Assembly: GCF_047824785.1 (NCBI RefSeq)
Contig: NZ_CP181167.1
Span: 1,302,001-1,366,000, forward strand
Origin: Nitrobacter sp039808345
GTDB lineage: Bacteria > Pseudomonadota > Alphaproteobacteria > Rhizobiales > Xanthobacteraceae
Direction: 5' to 3'
Length of the DNA stretch: 64,000 nucleotides
Part shown: positions 26,072 to 35,399 of the stretch, piece by piece
How the letters are laid out: each line of letters starts with the position of its first letter
How positions within the stretch are numbered: position 1 is the first letter of the stretch
Made by a program: the position numbers and the translations under genes
The notes under the pieces: model-generated
Databases searched by the model: none
Told to the model about the DNA's origin: nothing
Seen by the model: the letters and a program-made list of their open reading frames with translations, nothing else

Positions 26072-26752
26072 ATGTCTAGAGACAATCGCCGTAACGATCA
26101 CAGAGATGATCACAACAACGACCCGACGCAGAACCAGGGCCAGGCGCAAGCCAATCTGCAGGCTCAGCTGCAGGGACAGGCCAATCTGCAGGGTCAAGGC
26201 CAGGGGCAGGGTCAAGGCCAGAGCCAGGGCCAAGACCAGTTCGCCCACCAGACCGCCGTTCAGGGGCTTTATTCATCCAGCGACAACACCAATCTGAACG
26301 GCAACGGCAACTGGAACTCGAACGACAACAAGGTCGAGAACGCCGTCGACAACAAGCTCGATAACAGTGTTGACAACAAGCTCGACAACAGCATCGACAA
26401 CAAGATCGAGAATAACGTCGAGAACACTGTCGAGACCAAGGTCGACGTGGACGTCAAAGTTGATCTGGACCTGGATGGCAGCAGCTTCTCCAATCCGGTC
26501 ATCGATCTCAGCGGGATCCACGATATCCACGATTCGCTGGTCATGCCTGACGTGGTCAATCAGACGCTGAACGGCGGTGGTAACCAGTTCAACATCGATC
26601 AGGTCAACAGCCTGGTGGATAACGATCACCTCAGCAATCCGTCGGTGAACTTCAACGGCGGGTACGACTTGTGCGATCCGTGCGATCCGAGAGGGCGCGA
26701 ATGCTGGTGGGATCGATCATTCCGACCGCCGGGAATGTTCGTCTGGACATGA
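26072..26752 (+). CDS. Asn/Asp/Gln-rich low-complexity protein upstream of type I secretion genes
   Basis: 226 residues from ATG 26072 with AGGAG six bases upstream. There is a charged N-terminus, a Gln/Gly block (about 25-65, repeats of GQGQ and LQ), then repeats of the type DNKLDNS and ENNVENTVETKVDVDVKVDLDLD. The C-terminal part is NQTLNGGGNQFNIDQVNSLVDN. No signal peptide is seen, which would suit a type I secretion substrate or accessory. The last ~30 residues (CDPCDPRGRECWW) run out of frame over the remnant of the ABC transporter gene, so the native end may have been lost in the same deletion. Confidence 0.7.
   Translation: MSRDNRRNDHRDDHNNDPTQNQGQAQANLQAQLQGQANLQGQGQGQGQGQSQGQDQFAHQTAVQGLYSSSDNTNLNGNGNWNSNDNKVENAVDNKLDNSVDNKLDNSIDNKIENNVENTVETKVDVDVKVDLDLDGSSFSNPVIDLSGIHDIHDSLVMPDVVNQTLNGGGNQFNIDQVNSLVDNDHLSNPSVNFNGGYDLCDPCDPRGRECWWDRSFRPPGMFVWT
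26325..26450 (+). repeat. In-gene tandem repeat coding for DNKLDNS-like units
   Basis: Several imperfect direct copies of GTCGACAACAAGCTCGA-like DNA about 24 bases apart, inside the low-complexity gene. They translate to DNKLDNS/DNKIENN units and could expand or contract. Confidence 0.65.
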
Positions 26753-27297
26753 TGGATCTGCGCAACTGGGATCCGCGCCAGTTCGGCGAAAGCGTCGGCT
26801 ACCTGCCCCAGGAGGTTCAACTGCTTCCGGCGTCGATCAAGGCGAATATTGCGCGAATGCGCGCGGACGCGATCGATGAAGACATCTTCGATGCGGCTGA
26901 AACGGCGGACGTTCACGAGATGATTTCAGAAATGGCTCAGGGCTACGAGACCGTTATCGGCATGGATGGCAGCCCGCTGTCGGGCGGGCAGCGGCAGCGG
27001 ATCGGGCTCGCGCGCGCCTTCTACGGCAATCCCCGGTTGATCGTGCTCGATGAGCCCAACGCTAATCTGGATGCGAGCGGCGAGCGGGCGCTGGCGAAGG
27101 CATTGATGCGTGCGAAGGAGAAGCGGATGACGGTGGTGACCATCACGCAGCGGCCGGCGCTGCTACAGAGCGTCGACAAGATCATGATCTTGAAGAATGG
27201 CGCCGTGCAAGCGTTCGGAGCGCGCGACGAAGTGATTCCGCTGATGTCAGGCCGCAAACGACCCAGCCCGTCGGCCGCGCCAATGCTCGACGCATGA
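26695..27297 (+). pseudogene. Type I secretion ABC transporter, only the C-terminal ATPase half left
   Basis: Homology starts abruptly at ARMLVGSIIPTAGNVRLD, the segment just after a Walker A motif, and continues through the Q-loop region (VGYLPQEVQLLPASI), signature LSGGQRQRIGLARAF and Walker B RLIVLDEPNANLD. The normal ~350-residue front part (transmembrane domain and Walker A) is absent; immediately upstream lies the low-complexity gene in another frame. The position of the switch His is Gln (TITQRPALL). Without Walker A it cannot hydrolyse ATP. The following HlyD gene is intact, so this is an internal deletion in a secretion operon. Confidence 0.85.
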
Positions 27298-27334
27298 TCA
27301 GGGGCCAAACAGAGGCGAGCCGGGAGAGACGATC

Positions 27335-28678
27335 ATGAGCATGACAGCGACTGGCGATCAGCCTTGGCACGTCGATCTTCCACGCTCGACACGCGGCCAC
27401 ACCCTGGCAGGCATTGTGATCGTGGTGGTGACGGTATTGGGATTCGGTGTGTGGGGCAACACGGCGCCGATTGCCGGTGCCGTCGTGGCGTCCGGCGTGT
27501 TCGTGGCGACAGGCCAGAACAAAATCATTCAGCATCTTGAAGGCGGCATGATCGACGAGATCAAGGTTCGTGAAGGTGATACCGTGGTACCCGGACAGAT
27601 CCTCGTTGAACTGGACCGGACTTCGGCGAAAGCCGAGATGCAGCGGCTCTTTCTTCGCAACGCACGGCTCACGGCCGTCGATGCGCGCCTGCAGGCACAG
27701 GTTCGCGAGGAAGCGGAAGTCAACTTTCCGCCGGAACTGGCGTCCGATTCAAAGGATCCGCAGATACGCAGCATCGTCAACGCACAACTGCTTGCTTTCA
27801 CGGCTCAACGCAACAACACAAACAGCGACATCGCCGGAATTGAGGACAGCATCAAGGCCCTGAACGAGCGCATCGCGGGATCCAAGGTTCAACTCGACGG
27901 TGTGCGGAGGCAGATCGCGCTCATCGAGGAAGATGTCAAGACCAAGGAACATCTTCTGGCGGCAGGGCTCGTGCGCAAGCCCGAGGTTCTTCTTCTGCAA
28001 CGTAATCAGGCCAATCTGGAAGGCGAGGTCGGCCGCATCATGGGCGACATCGGAGACGCCAAGGAGCGGATAGCCCGTGCGATCGAGCAGATCAACGGCG
28101 TGCGGAAGGTCGCCATCAAGACCGCCGTCGAGCAGATGCACGAAGTGCGTGGTGAACTGGTCGACGTTCGCGAGCGTATGCAGAGCGCGAAGGGCGTTCT
28201 GGACCGAACCACGATCCGCGCCCCGGTCAAGGGCGTCGTCGTCAAGCTGCGATTTCACACGCGCGGCGGCGTGGTGGAGCCGGGGAAGCCCATCATGGAA
28301 TTGTTGCCGCTCGATGAGCCATTGATCATCGAGGCCAGGGTGAGGCCCCAGGATATCGACTCGGTCAAGCACGGCCAGGAAGCGATGGTTCGGCTGACGG
28401 CGCTCAGCCAGCGGGTTACGCCGATGGTGTCGGGGGACGTTATCTATCTCTCGGCCGATACGGTCGCCGACGAGAAAAAATCGCTACAGACCGGACCGAC
28501 CGACATTTACGTCATTCGCGTGCGGCTGAATAACGCCGAAGTTGTCGCGATCCATGGCTTCCATCCGACGCCGGGCATGCCGGCTGAAGTCTTCATCAAG
28601 ACCAGCGAGCGAACCTTCTTCCAGTACATCATGAAGCCGATCGATGACAGCATGTCACGGGCGTTTCGCGAGCGATAG
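27335..28678 (+). CDS. HlyD-family type I secretion periplasmic adaptor
   Basis: 447 residues. There is a short cytoplasmic N-terminus, one transmembrane helix (about 25-45, LAGIVIVVVTVLGFGVWG), and a lipoyl-like half (GQNKIIQHLEGGMIDEIKVREGD). A long alpha-hairpin (about 100-290) follows, then the second lipoyl half (RTTIRAPVKGVVVKLRFHTRGGVVEPG) and a C-terminal beta-barrel region ending FFQYIMKPIDDSMSRAFRER. Adaptors of this PrtE/HlyD type link an inner-membrane ABC exporter to TolC. Its own exporter gene upstream is truncated, so it may be non-functional or serve another exporter. Confidence 0.93.
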   Translation: MSMTATGDQPWHVDLPRSTRGHTLAGIVIVVVTVLGFGVWGNTAPIAGAVVASGVFVATGQNKIIQHLEGGMIDEIKVREGDTVVPGQILVELDRTSAKAEMQRLFLRNARLTAVDARLQAQVREEAEVNFPPELASDSKDPQIRSIVNAQLLAFTAQRNNTNSDIAGIEDSIKALNERIAGSKVQLDGVRRQIALIEEDVKTKEHLLAAGLVRKPEVLLLQRNQANLEGEVGRIMGDIGDAKERIARAIEQINGVRKVAIKTAVEQMHEVRGELVDVRERMQSAKGVLDRTTIRAPVKGVVVKLRFHTRGGVVEPGKPIMELLPLDEPLIIEARVRPQDIDSVKHGQEAMVRLTALSQRVTPMVSGDVIYLSADTVADEKKSLQTGPTDIYVIRVRLNNAEVVAIHGFHPTPGMPAEVFIKTSERTFFQYIMKPIDDSMSRAFRER

Positions 28679-28733
28679 GAGTACGGCGGGGACGCAGAAC
28701 AGCAGACAACATGAGCGCGCAAAGAGGACTCCA

Positions 28734-30254
28734 ATGCATATCGACCTCATAGAGGATATGGATACTTTCAACCGGTTGAGGGAAAACTGGGACGAAGTCT
28801 ATGATGCCGATCCTCATGCAACCCTGTTCCTGTCGTGGAACTGGCTCTTTGCCTGGCTGGAAAAGCTTTCCACGCCATGGATCGTTCTTGCAGCCAAAGA
28901 GAACGGATCTGACGCTCGCTATGTCGCGTTCTTTCCGCTTCGGATCGACACCAGGATTGATGAGGAGGGGCGTCTATTCAACGATCTTAGAATGGCCGGA
29001 AGCCATGCCGCGGATTATTGCGGATTGATCTCGTTTCCCCGGTCCGAAGCTGATGCGATCAGTGCGTTTGCGCAGCAGATCAAGCGTATGAGATGGACCG
29101 ACTTTGTTCTCGGAAACTTCTGTGGTTCGGATGACAGGTTCAGAAAGCTCGTATCCTGCTTTTCTCAATCGAAGTTCACCATCAGCCAGATGGATCGCGT
29201 CAACAAGACAGATCAGATTGACAATGCGCTATGTCCGTATATGGACCTGCCGGACAATTGGGATAGATATCTTGAAACCATCAGCGCGAACACGCGGCAG
29301 ACGCTGCGCCGCCTGCTGCGCGCGGTCGATGCCAACAGCGAGTATCGCATCACTCACGCAACCGCCGAAACGGTGGCGGCGGACCTGAATACGTTTCTCC
29401 GTTTCTGGGAGACAAAATGGAGATCCAGAAAAGGAAGTTTTACGGATAATCTCGTCCGCGCGCATCGCGCCATGCTTTCTCGCAGTTTCGATCGCGGGCT
29501 GCTTCTGTTACCGACGCTCTGGATGGGTGATCGTCCTCTTGCCGCCCTCGCTATCCTGATGGACGAACGGAAGAAGTCATTTCTATTCTACATCACGGGA
29601 AGGGACGAAGAATTCGCGGGTCCGCAACCCGGGCTTATTCTGCACGGCCACAGCATCCGCTATGCCATCTCACGCGGAATGAAGCGTTATGATTTCCTAC
29701 GTGGAAACGAGCGTTACAAATATTCATTTGGCGTCAAGGAGCGACGGCTTCATTGCTACGTTGTCGCGACACGAAGCGGTCGAAATCTGGGTGGGAAGCT
29801 TGACGTGCGGGCGATTACGGACGCGTTGAAGGAAGCGACAAATCTGCATCAGGAAGGAAAGATCGATCAGGCGGCGCGAGCGTATCGTCAGATACTCGAG
29901 ACGGATCCGCGAAACGAAGGCTCGCTTCATCGGTATGGTCAGCTTCTTGCCAAAAAGGGTGATCACGTCGCTGCAAAGCGCATGTTCAAGTTACTTACCC
30001 GAATAAGGACTGACACGTACAAGCCCTGGCTCCTGCTCGGGCAGTCCTGCGAAGCCATGGGTCAGTTCGTTGAAGCCGCGAACGCTTATCGCGAGGTCAT
30101 TCGGTTGCAGCCGGCGGTGCCGGACATCTTCACCAGGCTCGTCAACGTTCTATTCAAGGCCGGACGCCTCGAAGAGGCGCGGAAGGTGCTTATGGCCAGC
30201 TATGGAGTCGGATCCGCGCGCGCTGAAGATGGTGCATCGTTCAGCATTCACTGA
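28734..30254 (+). CDS. BcsL/CelD-like GNAT acyltransferase with C-terminal TPR repeats
   Basis: 506 residues from ATG 28734, preceded by GAGG; the upstream extension has no conserved features. Residues ~1-350 form a double-GNAT fold of the BioF2/CelD type (SWNWLFAWLEKL, NTRQTLRRLLRAVD, ILHGHSIRYAISRGMKRYDFLRGNERYKYSFG). Residues ~370-490 hold TPR units (LHQEGKIDQAARAYRQILETDP, ANAYREVIRLQPAVPDIFTRLV). Related proteins act in exopolysaccharide or cell-wall modification. It lies 55 bp after the secretion adaptor and may be co-transcribed. Substrate unknown. Confidence 0.8.
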   Translation: MHIDLIEDMDTFNRLRENWDEVYDADPHATLFLSWNWLFAWLEKLSTPWIVLAAKENGSDARYVAFFPLRIDTRIDEEGRLFNDLRMAGSHAADYCGLISFPRSEADAISAFAQQIKRMRWTDFVLGNFCGSDDRFRKLVSCFSQSKFTISQMDRVNKTDQIDNALCPYMDLPDNWDRYLETISANTRQTLRRLLRAVDANSEYRITHATAETVAADLNTFLRFWETKWRSRKGSFTDNLVRAHRAMLSRSFDRGLLLLPTLWMGDRPLAALAILMDERKKSFLFYITGRDEEFAGPQPGLILHGHSIRYAISRGMKRYDFLRGNERYKYSFGVKERRLHCYVVATRSGRNLGGKLDVRAITDALKEATNLHQEGKIDQAARAYRQILETDPRNEGSLHRYGQLLAKKGDHVAAKRMFKLLTRIRTDTYKPWLLLGQSCEAMGQFVEAANAYREVIRLQPAVPDIFTRLVNVLFKAGRLEEARKVLMASYGVGSARAEDGASFSIH

Positions 30255-30431
30255 TCGGAATGACGCCGAAACCGGATGTTTCCGATTGGTGTTTAACGCG
30301 CGAACCGGCTGCTTTGTGTTCGCCCGAACCCCAGCGCTTACGCACGAAAGAGAACCTTCTGCAAATCCGCGGGACGGATCCGGATGCATGATCCGAAAAC
30401 CGTCTCGCACCTTGTCGTGCGGCAGGAGGGC

Positions 30432-31973
30432 CTATGGTCCTCTTGCCGGATCGGTGTGGAAGCCGACGCCGACCGCGCCTCTGCGGATCGGGTAGTTATG
30501 GGAGACCGGATCGAGCTGCGGGAACAGGGCGTCAACCGCCGTCTCGCGCTCCATCGGCGGAACCACGAAACGCTCCTCGAAGGTCGGCATCGATGTCAGA
30601 CGCCAGATCGCCTCGACTTCCGCCGCGGTGGTCTTGCCTTCGGACAGCGCCCGCTGCACCTCCTCGTCCGGGATGTCCTTGACCTTCCTCGAACGCATGT
30701 AGACGCGCACCGCGACCAGCTTCTTGTAGACGTCGCGGATGACCTCCTCATTACCGCCCGACAGCAGGCTCGCCATGTAGCGAAGCGATACGCGTGATCG
30801 GTCGAGCGAGCTCATCAGCGGTCCCAGCCGGGCTTCATGAGCGATGTTGTTGTAAACACCGTTCTCGACCTTGGCCAGAACCGGTCCCAGCGGCGGCACA
30901 TAGAACAGCATCGGCAGCGTGCGGAACTCCGGATGCAGCGGCAGCGCGATGCCCCACTTCTTCACGAACTGGTAGACAGGCGATTGTTGCGCGGCCTGGA
31001 TCTTCGCAGCCGGAATCCCGTTGGCCCTTGCGGCCGCGATGATCTCCGGGTCGAACGGATCCTTGATGATGTTGCGCTGGGCCATCACCAGCTGGTCCTG
31101 CGGCGACTTCGCCGTCTCCTCGATCGCATCCGCGTCGTAAAGCACGAGGCCGATATACCGGATGCGTCCCACGCAGGAGTGGAAGCACGCCGGCGGCTGG
31201 CCGCTCTCAAGACGCGGATAGCACAGGATGCACTTCTCGGCCTTGCCCGTCGACCAGTTGAAATAGGTCTTCTTGTAGGGGCAGCCGGAGACGCACATGC
31301 GCCAGGCGCGGCAGCGTTCCTGGCTCACCAGCACGACGCCGTCCTCACCGCGCTTGTAGAGCGCGCCCTGCGGGCAGGCCGCAACGCAGCCCGGATTGAG
31401 GCAATGGTTGCAGATGCGCGGCAGATAGAAGAACACCGTGCTGTTGATCTCGTTGATCTGGCGCATCTCCTCATCGGAAGCGCCGTCGAAGTTCGGGTCG
31501 TTGTTGGCGTAGACCTGCGAACCGCCGAGGTCGTCGTCCCAGTTCGGGCCCGCCTCGATCGTGTCCATGTACTTGCCGGTCACCATCGAGATCGCCCGCG
31601 CGGTCGGCTGCTCGTCAGCCAGCGGCGCATTGATCAGGTTCTGGTAATCGTAGGTCCACGGCTCGAAATAATCGTCGAGCGTCGGCAGATAGGGGTTGTA
31701 GAAAATGTTGGTCAGCGTTCCCCACTTGCCCTGCAGCCGAAGCCGAAGGCTCTTCTGCCTCTGACCGTCAACCACCCAGCCGCCACGATACTTGGTCTGG
31801 TCTTCCCAACGTGTCGGGTAACCCGTACCCGGCTTGGTCTCCACGTTGTTCCAGTACATGTACTCGGTGCCCTTGCGATCGGTCCAGATGTTCTTGCACG
31901 CGATGCTGCAGGTGTGGCAACCGATGCACTTGTCCAGGTGAAAGACCATCGAAACTTGAGCTCGGATGTCCAT
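30432..31973 (-). CDS. nxrB: Nitrite oxidoreductase beta subunit (iron-sulfur electron transfer)
   Basis: 513 residues from ATG 31973, which has AAGGAG upstream; the longer frame to 32081 is disregarded. Four cysteine clusters match NxrB/NarH: CIGCHTCSIAC near residue 16, CNHCLNPGCVAACP, CRAWRMCVSGCP (Trp replacing a Cys, giving a 3Fe-4S site) and CILCYPRLESGQPPACFHSC. NxrB passes electrons from nitrite, oxidised at the molybdenum site of NxrA, towards the respiratory chain on the cytoplasmic face of the inner membrane. Here it stands alone: no nxrA, nxrJ or nxrI is adjacent. It is probably an additional copy; NarH of a nitrate reductase is the alternative family name. Confidence 0.93.
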   Translation of the reverse strand: MDIRAQVSMVFHLDKCIGCHTCSIACKNIWTDRKGTEYMYWNNVETKPGTGYPTRWEDQTKYRGGWVVDGQRQKSLRLRLQGKWGTLTNIFYNPYLPTLDDYFEPWTYDYQNLINAPLADEQPTARAISMVTGKYMDTIEAGPNWDDDLGGSQVYANNDPNFDGASDEEMRQINEINSTVFFYLPRICNHCLNPGCVAACPQGALYKRGEDGVVLVSQERCRAWRMCVSGCPYKKTYFNWSTGKAEKCILCYPRLESGQPPACFHSCVGRIRYIGLVLYDADAIEETAKSPQDQLVMAQRNIIKDPFDPEIIAAARANGIPAAKIQAAQQSPVYQFVKKWGIALPLHPEFRTLPMLFYVPPLGPVLAKVENGVYNNIAHEARLGPLMSSLDRSRVSLRYMASLLSGGNEEVIRDVYKKLVAVRVYMRSRKVKDIPDEEVQRALSEGKTTAAEVEAIWRLTSMPTFEERFVVPPMERETAVDALFPQLDPVSHNYPIRRGAVGVGFHTDPARGP

Positions 31974-32342
31974 GTGTCTACTCCTTCGTTCCTGTGGCTC
32001 GTTCTTATCGTTATTGTTCGAGCTTGTTGGCGCGGGGTCGTGCTTGTGTCTCTCGTCTTCGACGCTGCTAGCGTGGCGCATCTCGCCGGGAGATGCGCCG
32101 TGATTGTCCCTCTCGTGGCCGGCACCACGGGTTTGCTATGGCTGTGTCGGTGCAGCTCGAACGACTATCGTCCCGCTGCGTATCCTGCGATTTCTTGCTG
32201 CAATGAGCATCTTCGTGTCGCAGGTTCACCACGAAGATAACGTTCGTGCCTCGGGCCGGCTTTCTGGCGCGGACCAAGCCGAAGGCAACTCAGCAGACGA
32301 TTTGACTTCGGTCTTGCTAGAGCCCTTTCGCTTCTGATGGAA
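31974..32342. other. Upstream region of nxrB
   Basis: About 370 bp between two minus-strand genes. The AAGGAG ribosome site of nxrB is next to its start. The distal end is occupied by part of the palindromic element at 32317-32422. It must carry the nxrB promoter, but I see no confident box pair. Confidence 0.45.
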
Positions 32343-32422
32343 TCAGAAGCGAGGCTCCATGATTTTATTTGACGCGTTTTCTTCACGCGAACCGGTATCC
32401 ACTTCGCTTGAAAACGCTCTAG
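32317..32422. repeat. Palindromic composite element (B+A), partly coding
   Basis: Begins CTAGAGCCCTTTCGCTTCTG and ends GAAAACGCTCTAG. The minus strand of the element supplies the last ~27 codons of the gene at 32343-33164. Confidence 0.85.
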
Positions 32423-33164
32423 CCGGCTTATCCGATTTATCCGATGTCGGATTTACGGGTGTCTGCGGTGATGCCGTCACGGGCACGATGCTGTGAGAGC
32501 CCGCGTCAGGAAGCGCCGGCACAAGGCCAGGCTTACGAGCCGTCAAGCGTCGGAACGCATGGCTCAGCGAGGTCCGGATATCGGCAACCGCGCCGCGGAA
32601 GGCGTCCCACAATGTCGCCACGCCCAGACTCGGCAACAGGATCGCCGCTGACCCGGATTCGGGCAGCGCGCGGTTCAGCACGAGACGTGAAGGACGCAAG
32701 GGAGCGATGGATCCGGCGTGAGCATGTTCATGCTCATCGCTGCGAGACGAGACGGCCGGCAGTTGAAGCACGGTGGCCGACTGTCCCTCTATCAGGCGGT
32801 TGATCTTTACGATCTCCCCGTTGGGGAACTCCAGCGCATCATGCTGGACGTAGGGATCATCCAGATCGACCTGACGGAAGCTGGCGACCGTATAATTCAC
32901 GCGCGCCTTGCCAAAAATCCGTACGCCGAAAACTCTTGGACTGAAGGCACGCTCATGCTCGACAGCGGCGTCAAAGGCGAGTTCCGTTCCCGGAAGCAGG
33001 CAGACCGCCACCTGAGGCGCGTCATCGTGAACGACGAGCCTGGCTCCGATTTCACCAACGGCAGCAAAGCCACGCGCGTTTGATCGCGCAAGCTCCATCG
33101 TGACCAGTTTGTCGCCTACCTGGGCGGGTCGCGAGGAGACGTGATGCAGGCTGTAATCGCACAT
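32343..33164 (-). CDS. Conserved hypothetical protein with repeat-derived C-terminus
   Basis: 273 residues. The N-terminal 130 residues look like a conserved family (MCDYSLHHVSSRPAQVGDKL, ARGFAAVGE, VAVCLLPGTELAFD, VASFRQVDLDDPYVQHDALEF, SATVLQLP); I recall homologues but no function. The middle has a hydrophobic LPSLGVATLWDAFRGAV segment. The last ~27 residues (RAFSSEVDTGSREENASNK...) are a translation of the interspersed palindromic element, so the original stop has been lost or moved. It lies 370 bp upstream of nxrB, same strand. Confidence 0.7.
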   Translation of the reverse strand: MCDYSLHHVSSRPAQVGDKLVTMELARSNARGFAAVGEIGARLVVHDDAPQVAVCLLPGTELAFDAAVEHERAFSPRVFGVRIFGKARVNYTVASFRQVDLDDPYVQHDALEFPNGEIVKINRLIEGQSATVLQLPAVSSRSDEHEHAHAGSIAPLRPSRLVLNRALPESGSAAILLPSLGVATLWDAFRGAVADIRTSLSHAFRRLTARKPGLVPALPDAGSHSIVPVTASPQTPVNPTSDKSDKPARAFSSEVDTGSREENASNKIMEPRF

Positions 33165-33385
33165 AAAAGGCTCCTCAAAATCGCATCACACATTTGCGGC
33201 CTTAACATCAGCGTGCACACTTAGTTCCTGCAGTGTCTCGCTACACCTTCATCAATGCCAATCAATTTTCCGGCATGGGTCAAAATCGCTCCTGGAACGA
33301 TGCAGATCACGCACAACGGGATGTTTTTTAGGTGGAAGAAGAAGGAATGGCCGCGACCATGTTGCAGCGCGGGCTTCACCTGAGC

Positions 33386-33826
33386 TTATTTGAAGGCGAC
33401 TTCGCCGATAACAAGTTCAGCGCCGCTGCCATCACCAGCACTGGGCTCAACCCGCACGGTGACTTGCGACGGCTTGCAACCAGCGGGCAAAGCAAAACCG
33501 AAGCGCTGAGGCTTGGTGTTGTTCCCCGCGGTGAAGGGCTGCTGTGGGAAGATGCCGAACCGCCCGATCTCACGTTCCCCGGTTCCGCAAGGGATCAGGA
33601 CGACGCCTTCGACCGTGCCGGCTGTCGCGGGCTTGAAACCCGTGACGGTGACGACAAGCTGTCCGGCATCGTGTTGCGGCAGTTCGCGCGCCGGCGCGAT
33701 GGCGATCCGCGCCGGAGCGTTGACGTGGGCGCGCGCGTCATTTTCTTCTGCTGCTGCCATTTCGAGGGCCGATAACGCCATCACAGCGAAGACGGCTCGA
33801 ATCGCGCAACCTCTTGTTCGCTTCAT
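33386..33826 (-). CDS. Small secreted protein downstream of tyrosinase
   Basis: 146 residues. A signal peptide (CAIRAVFAVMALSALEMAAAEE) precedes a beta-rich domain with ITVTGFKP-like strands (QLVVTVTGFKPATAGTVEGVVLI, PQRFGFALPAGCKPSQVTVRVEPSAG) and two cysteines (IPCGTGE, AGCKPS) that could form a disulfide. It begins 28 bp after the tyrosinase stop, so the two are likely one operon; a role as chaperone or inhibitor of the copper enzyme is a guess. The domain resembles the C-terminal part of the tyrosinase itself. Confidence 0.65.
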   Translation of the reverse strand: MKRTRGCAIRAVFAVMALSALEMAAAEENDARAHVNAPARIAIAPARELPQHDAGQLVVTVTGFKPATAGTVEGVVLIPCGTGEREIGRFGIFPQQPFTAGNNTKPQRFGFALPAGCKPSQVTVRVEPSAGDGSGAELVIGEVAFK

Positions 33827-33854
33827 CGTCGCCGTCTTCCCTCATGACGCAAGA

Positions 33855-35399
33855 CTATCCTGAAACCAGGACGACCTCGACGCGCTGCGGCGTCGCGCTG
33901 CCGGCCTTGCCGCTACCGGTCTGATTGCCCACGACGAGTTGCAACCCGATGGTGCCGGGAATCGTTCCGGCCGAACCGTAAACCTTCTGAAGGGCATCGG
34001 TAAGATCGAGGACGAAGGACGGAAGTTCGTGGTCGCCGTGGACGCCATTGCCGCCGCCGCCGTGATCGAGCATGGCGAAACTACCCACGTAGCGGCGATC
34101 CGAGGGCGATGCGTCGGCTGGAACGGGTTCATCGCCCAGATAAATCTGGATCGTCGTCGTGCTTGGATCGGTGATGGCGACATTGCGGAGAATGGCCAGG
34201 GCGCGGCTTCCGCGCGCTGATGCTTCGCGCGCGGCTGCGAAGTCCATGGTGTCGAATCCGGAACCTACGGGAGCGCTCCGCACGACACCCTGCAAGGCAG
34301 CCTGCGGCACCTCGATCTTGAGAGCCAGCGCTGCGCCAGGCGTCGCGCTCTTGTTGTTTTCAACCACCGCGGTCTCGACCTTTCCGGCCTCGACGTCAGA
34401 GGCAGCCTTCGCTCCGAGAACGGCGTTGAGCGAGCGTTCCAGGGTCATTGTCCGGGCGCTGGCGGCGACGACCGGAGTCTGCGTGAAGCCATAGCTGTAA
34501 CCGAGCTTCTCGGGAACGTAGAGGTCGGACACTTTTGGAGACCAGAACGAGCCGTCCGGATTGAGGAAGTTCTCCTTGAACGGCATGCCGGTCCAGAGCG
34601 GATCGGTGCTGTTCTGATGCTTGAGATTCCACAGCGCCCAGATGCGGTCGATATTGCCGTGGTGCATGAAGAATATCGGGTCGCGCGGCGATGCGGCGGT
34701 TGGCATCCAGCCGCCGATGTTGTTGTGCACCTGGTTGTGCGGCGTCGCTTCGAGCGTGCCCTGCACGCCGCCTCCGCCCGTGATCCAGGAGGGATCGAGC
34801 GAGCTCTGGCCCGCGGGACGGCTGGTGCCGAAAACCTCGTAAGGCGACGCATTGAGAATCGTATTGAGAACCGCAGGCCCCACGATGTTCGCCGGCATCG
34901 GCTGCGTCGGCGGCCACGTCCGTTTCCTGCCGTCCTCATTCACGCACAGCCAGTTTGTCTTTCCGTCCGGGGTTTTTTCCGGCAGGAACACCTCGGGCAT
35001 TGTCGGGCTCGCCGTCCAGTCCCAGTAGGGCATGGCGAAGTCCTGATTCTTCGTCAGATTCCGAACGATACGTTCGTACATCGCGGTGTAGGCGCGGTGC
35101 CACGGCAGGAAGTACCAGTCGCCATGCGGGCAATAGCGGAAGCCGGTGCTGATGTTGCCGTGAAAATTCGCGAGCTGCACCCAGTTGAACTTATCATTGG
35201 CTGGCTTCTGTTTCATGATGCCGACCGCATCGCGATAAGTCGCGACGATGGGATCGTTCCAGGCAAGTCCCTGCAGTGAACGCCGGACAGGAGGCGTCTT
35301 CGTCGCCGCGAGCGCGCGCACCGCGGGTACATTCGCGGCGATGAGGCCGGCGCCGATCGCTCCTCCCTGCAGAAGAACCGTCCGTCGTGTCGTTGTCAT
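33855..35399 (-). CDS. Tyrosinase/polyphenol oxidase-family type 3 copper protein, Tat-exported
   Basis: 514 residues from ATG 35399, GGGGG upstream. A twin-arginine signal (TTRRTVLLQGGAIGAGLIA) implies export after folding with copper. CuA ligands lie in NFHGNISTGFRYCPHGDWYFLPWHRAYTA and CuB ligands in HNQVHNNIGGWM and FFMHHGNIDRIWALW, all as expected. The C-terminal ~200 residues form a beta-rich domain (IQIYLGDEPVPADASPSDRRYVGSFAMLDHG) like those shielding plant polyphenol oxidases. The likely reaction is oxidation of phenols to quinones; physiological substrate unknown. Confidence 0.9.
   Translation of the reverse strand: MTTTRRTVLLQGGAIGAGLIAANVPAVRALAATKTPPVRRSLQGLAWNDPIVATYRDAVGIMKQKPANDKFNWVQLANFHGNISTGFRYCPHGDWYFLPWHRAYTAMYERIVRNLTKNQDFAMPYWDWTASPTMPEVFLPEKTPDGKTNWLCVNEDGRKRTWPPTQPMPANIVGPAVLNTILNASPYEVFGTSRPAGQSSLDPSWITGGGGVQGTLEATPHNQVHNNIGGWMPTAASPRDPIFFMHHGNIDRIWALWNLKHQNSTDPLWTGMPFKENFLNPDGSFWSPKVSDLYVPEKLGYSYGFTQTPVVAASARTMTLERSLNAVLGAKAASDVEAGKVETAVVENNKSATPGAALALKIEVPQAALQGVVRSAPVGSGFDTMDFAAAREASARGSRALAILRNVAITDPSTTTIQIYLGDEPVPADASPSDRRYVGSFAMLDHGGGGNGVHGDHELPSFVLDLTDALQKVYGSAGTIPGTIGLQLVVGNQTGSGKAGSATPQRVEVVLVSG

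Noticed and set aside
30837..32240. 467-codon ORF on the plus strand
   Set aside because: Antisense to nxrB, no domain.
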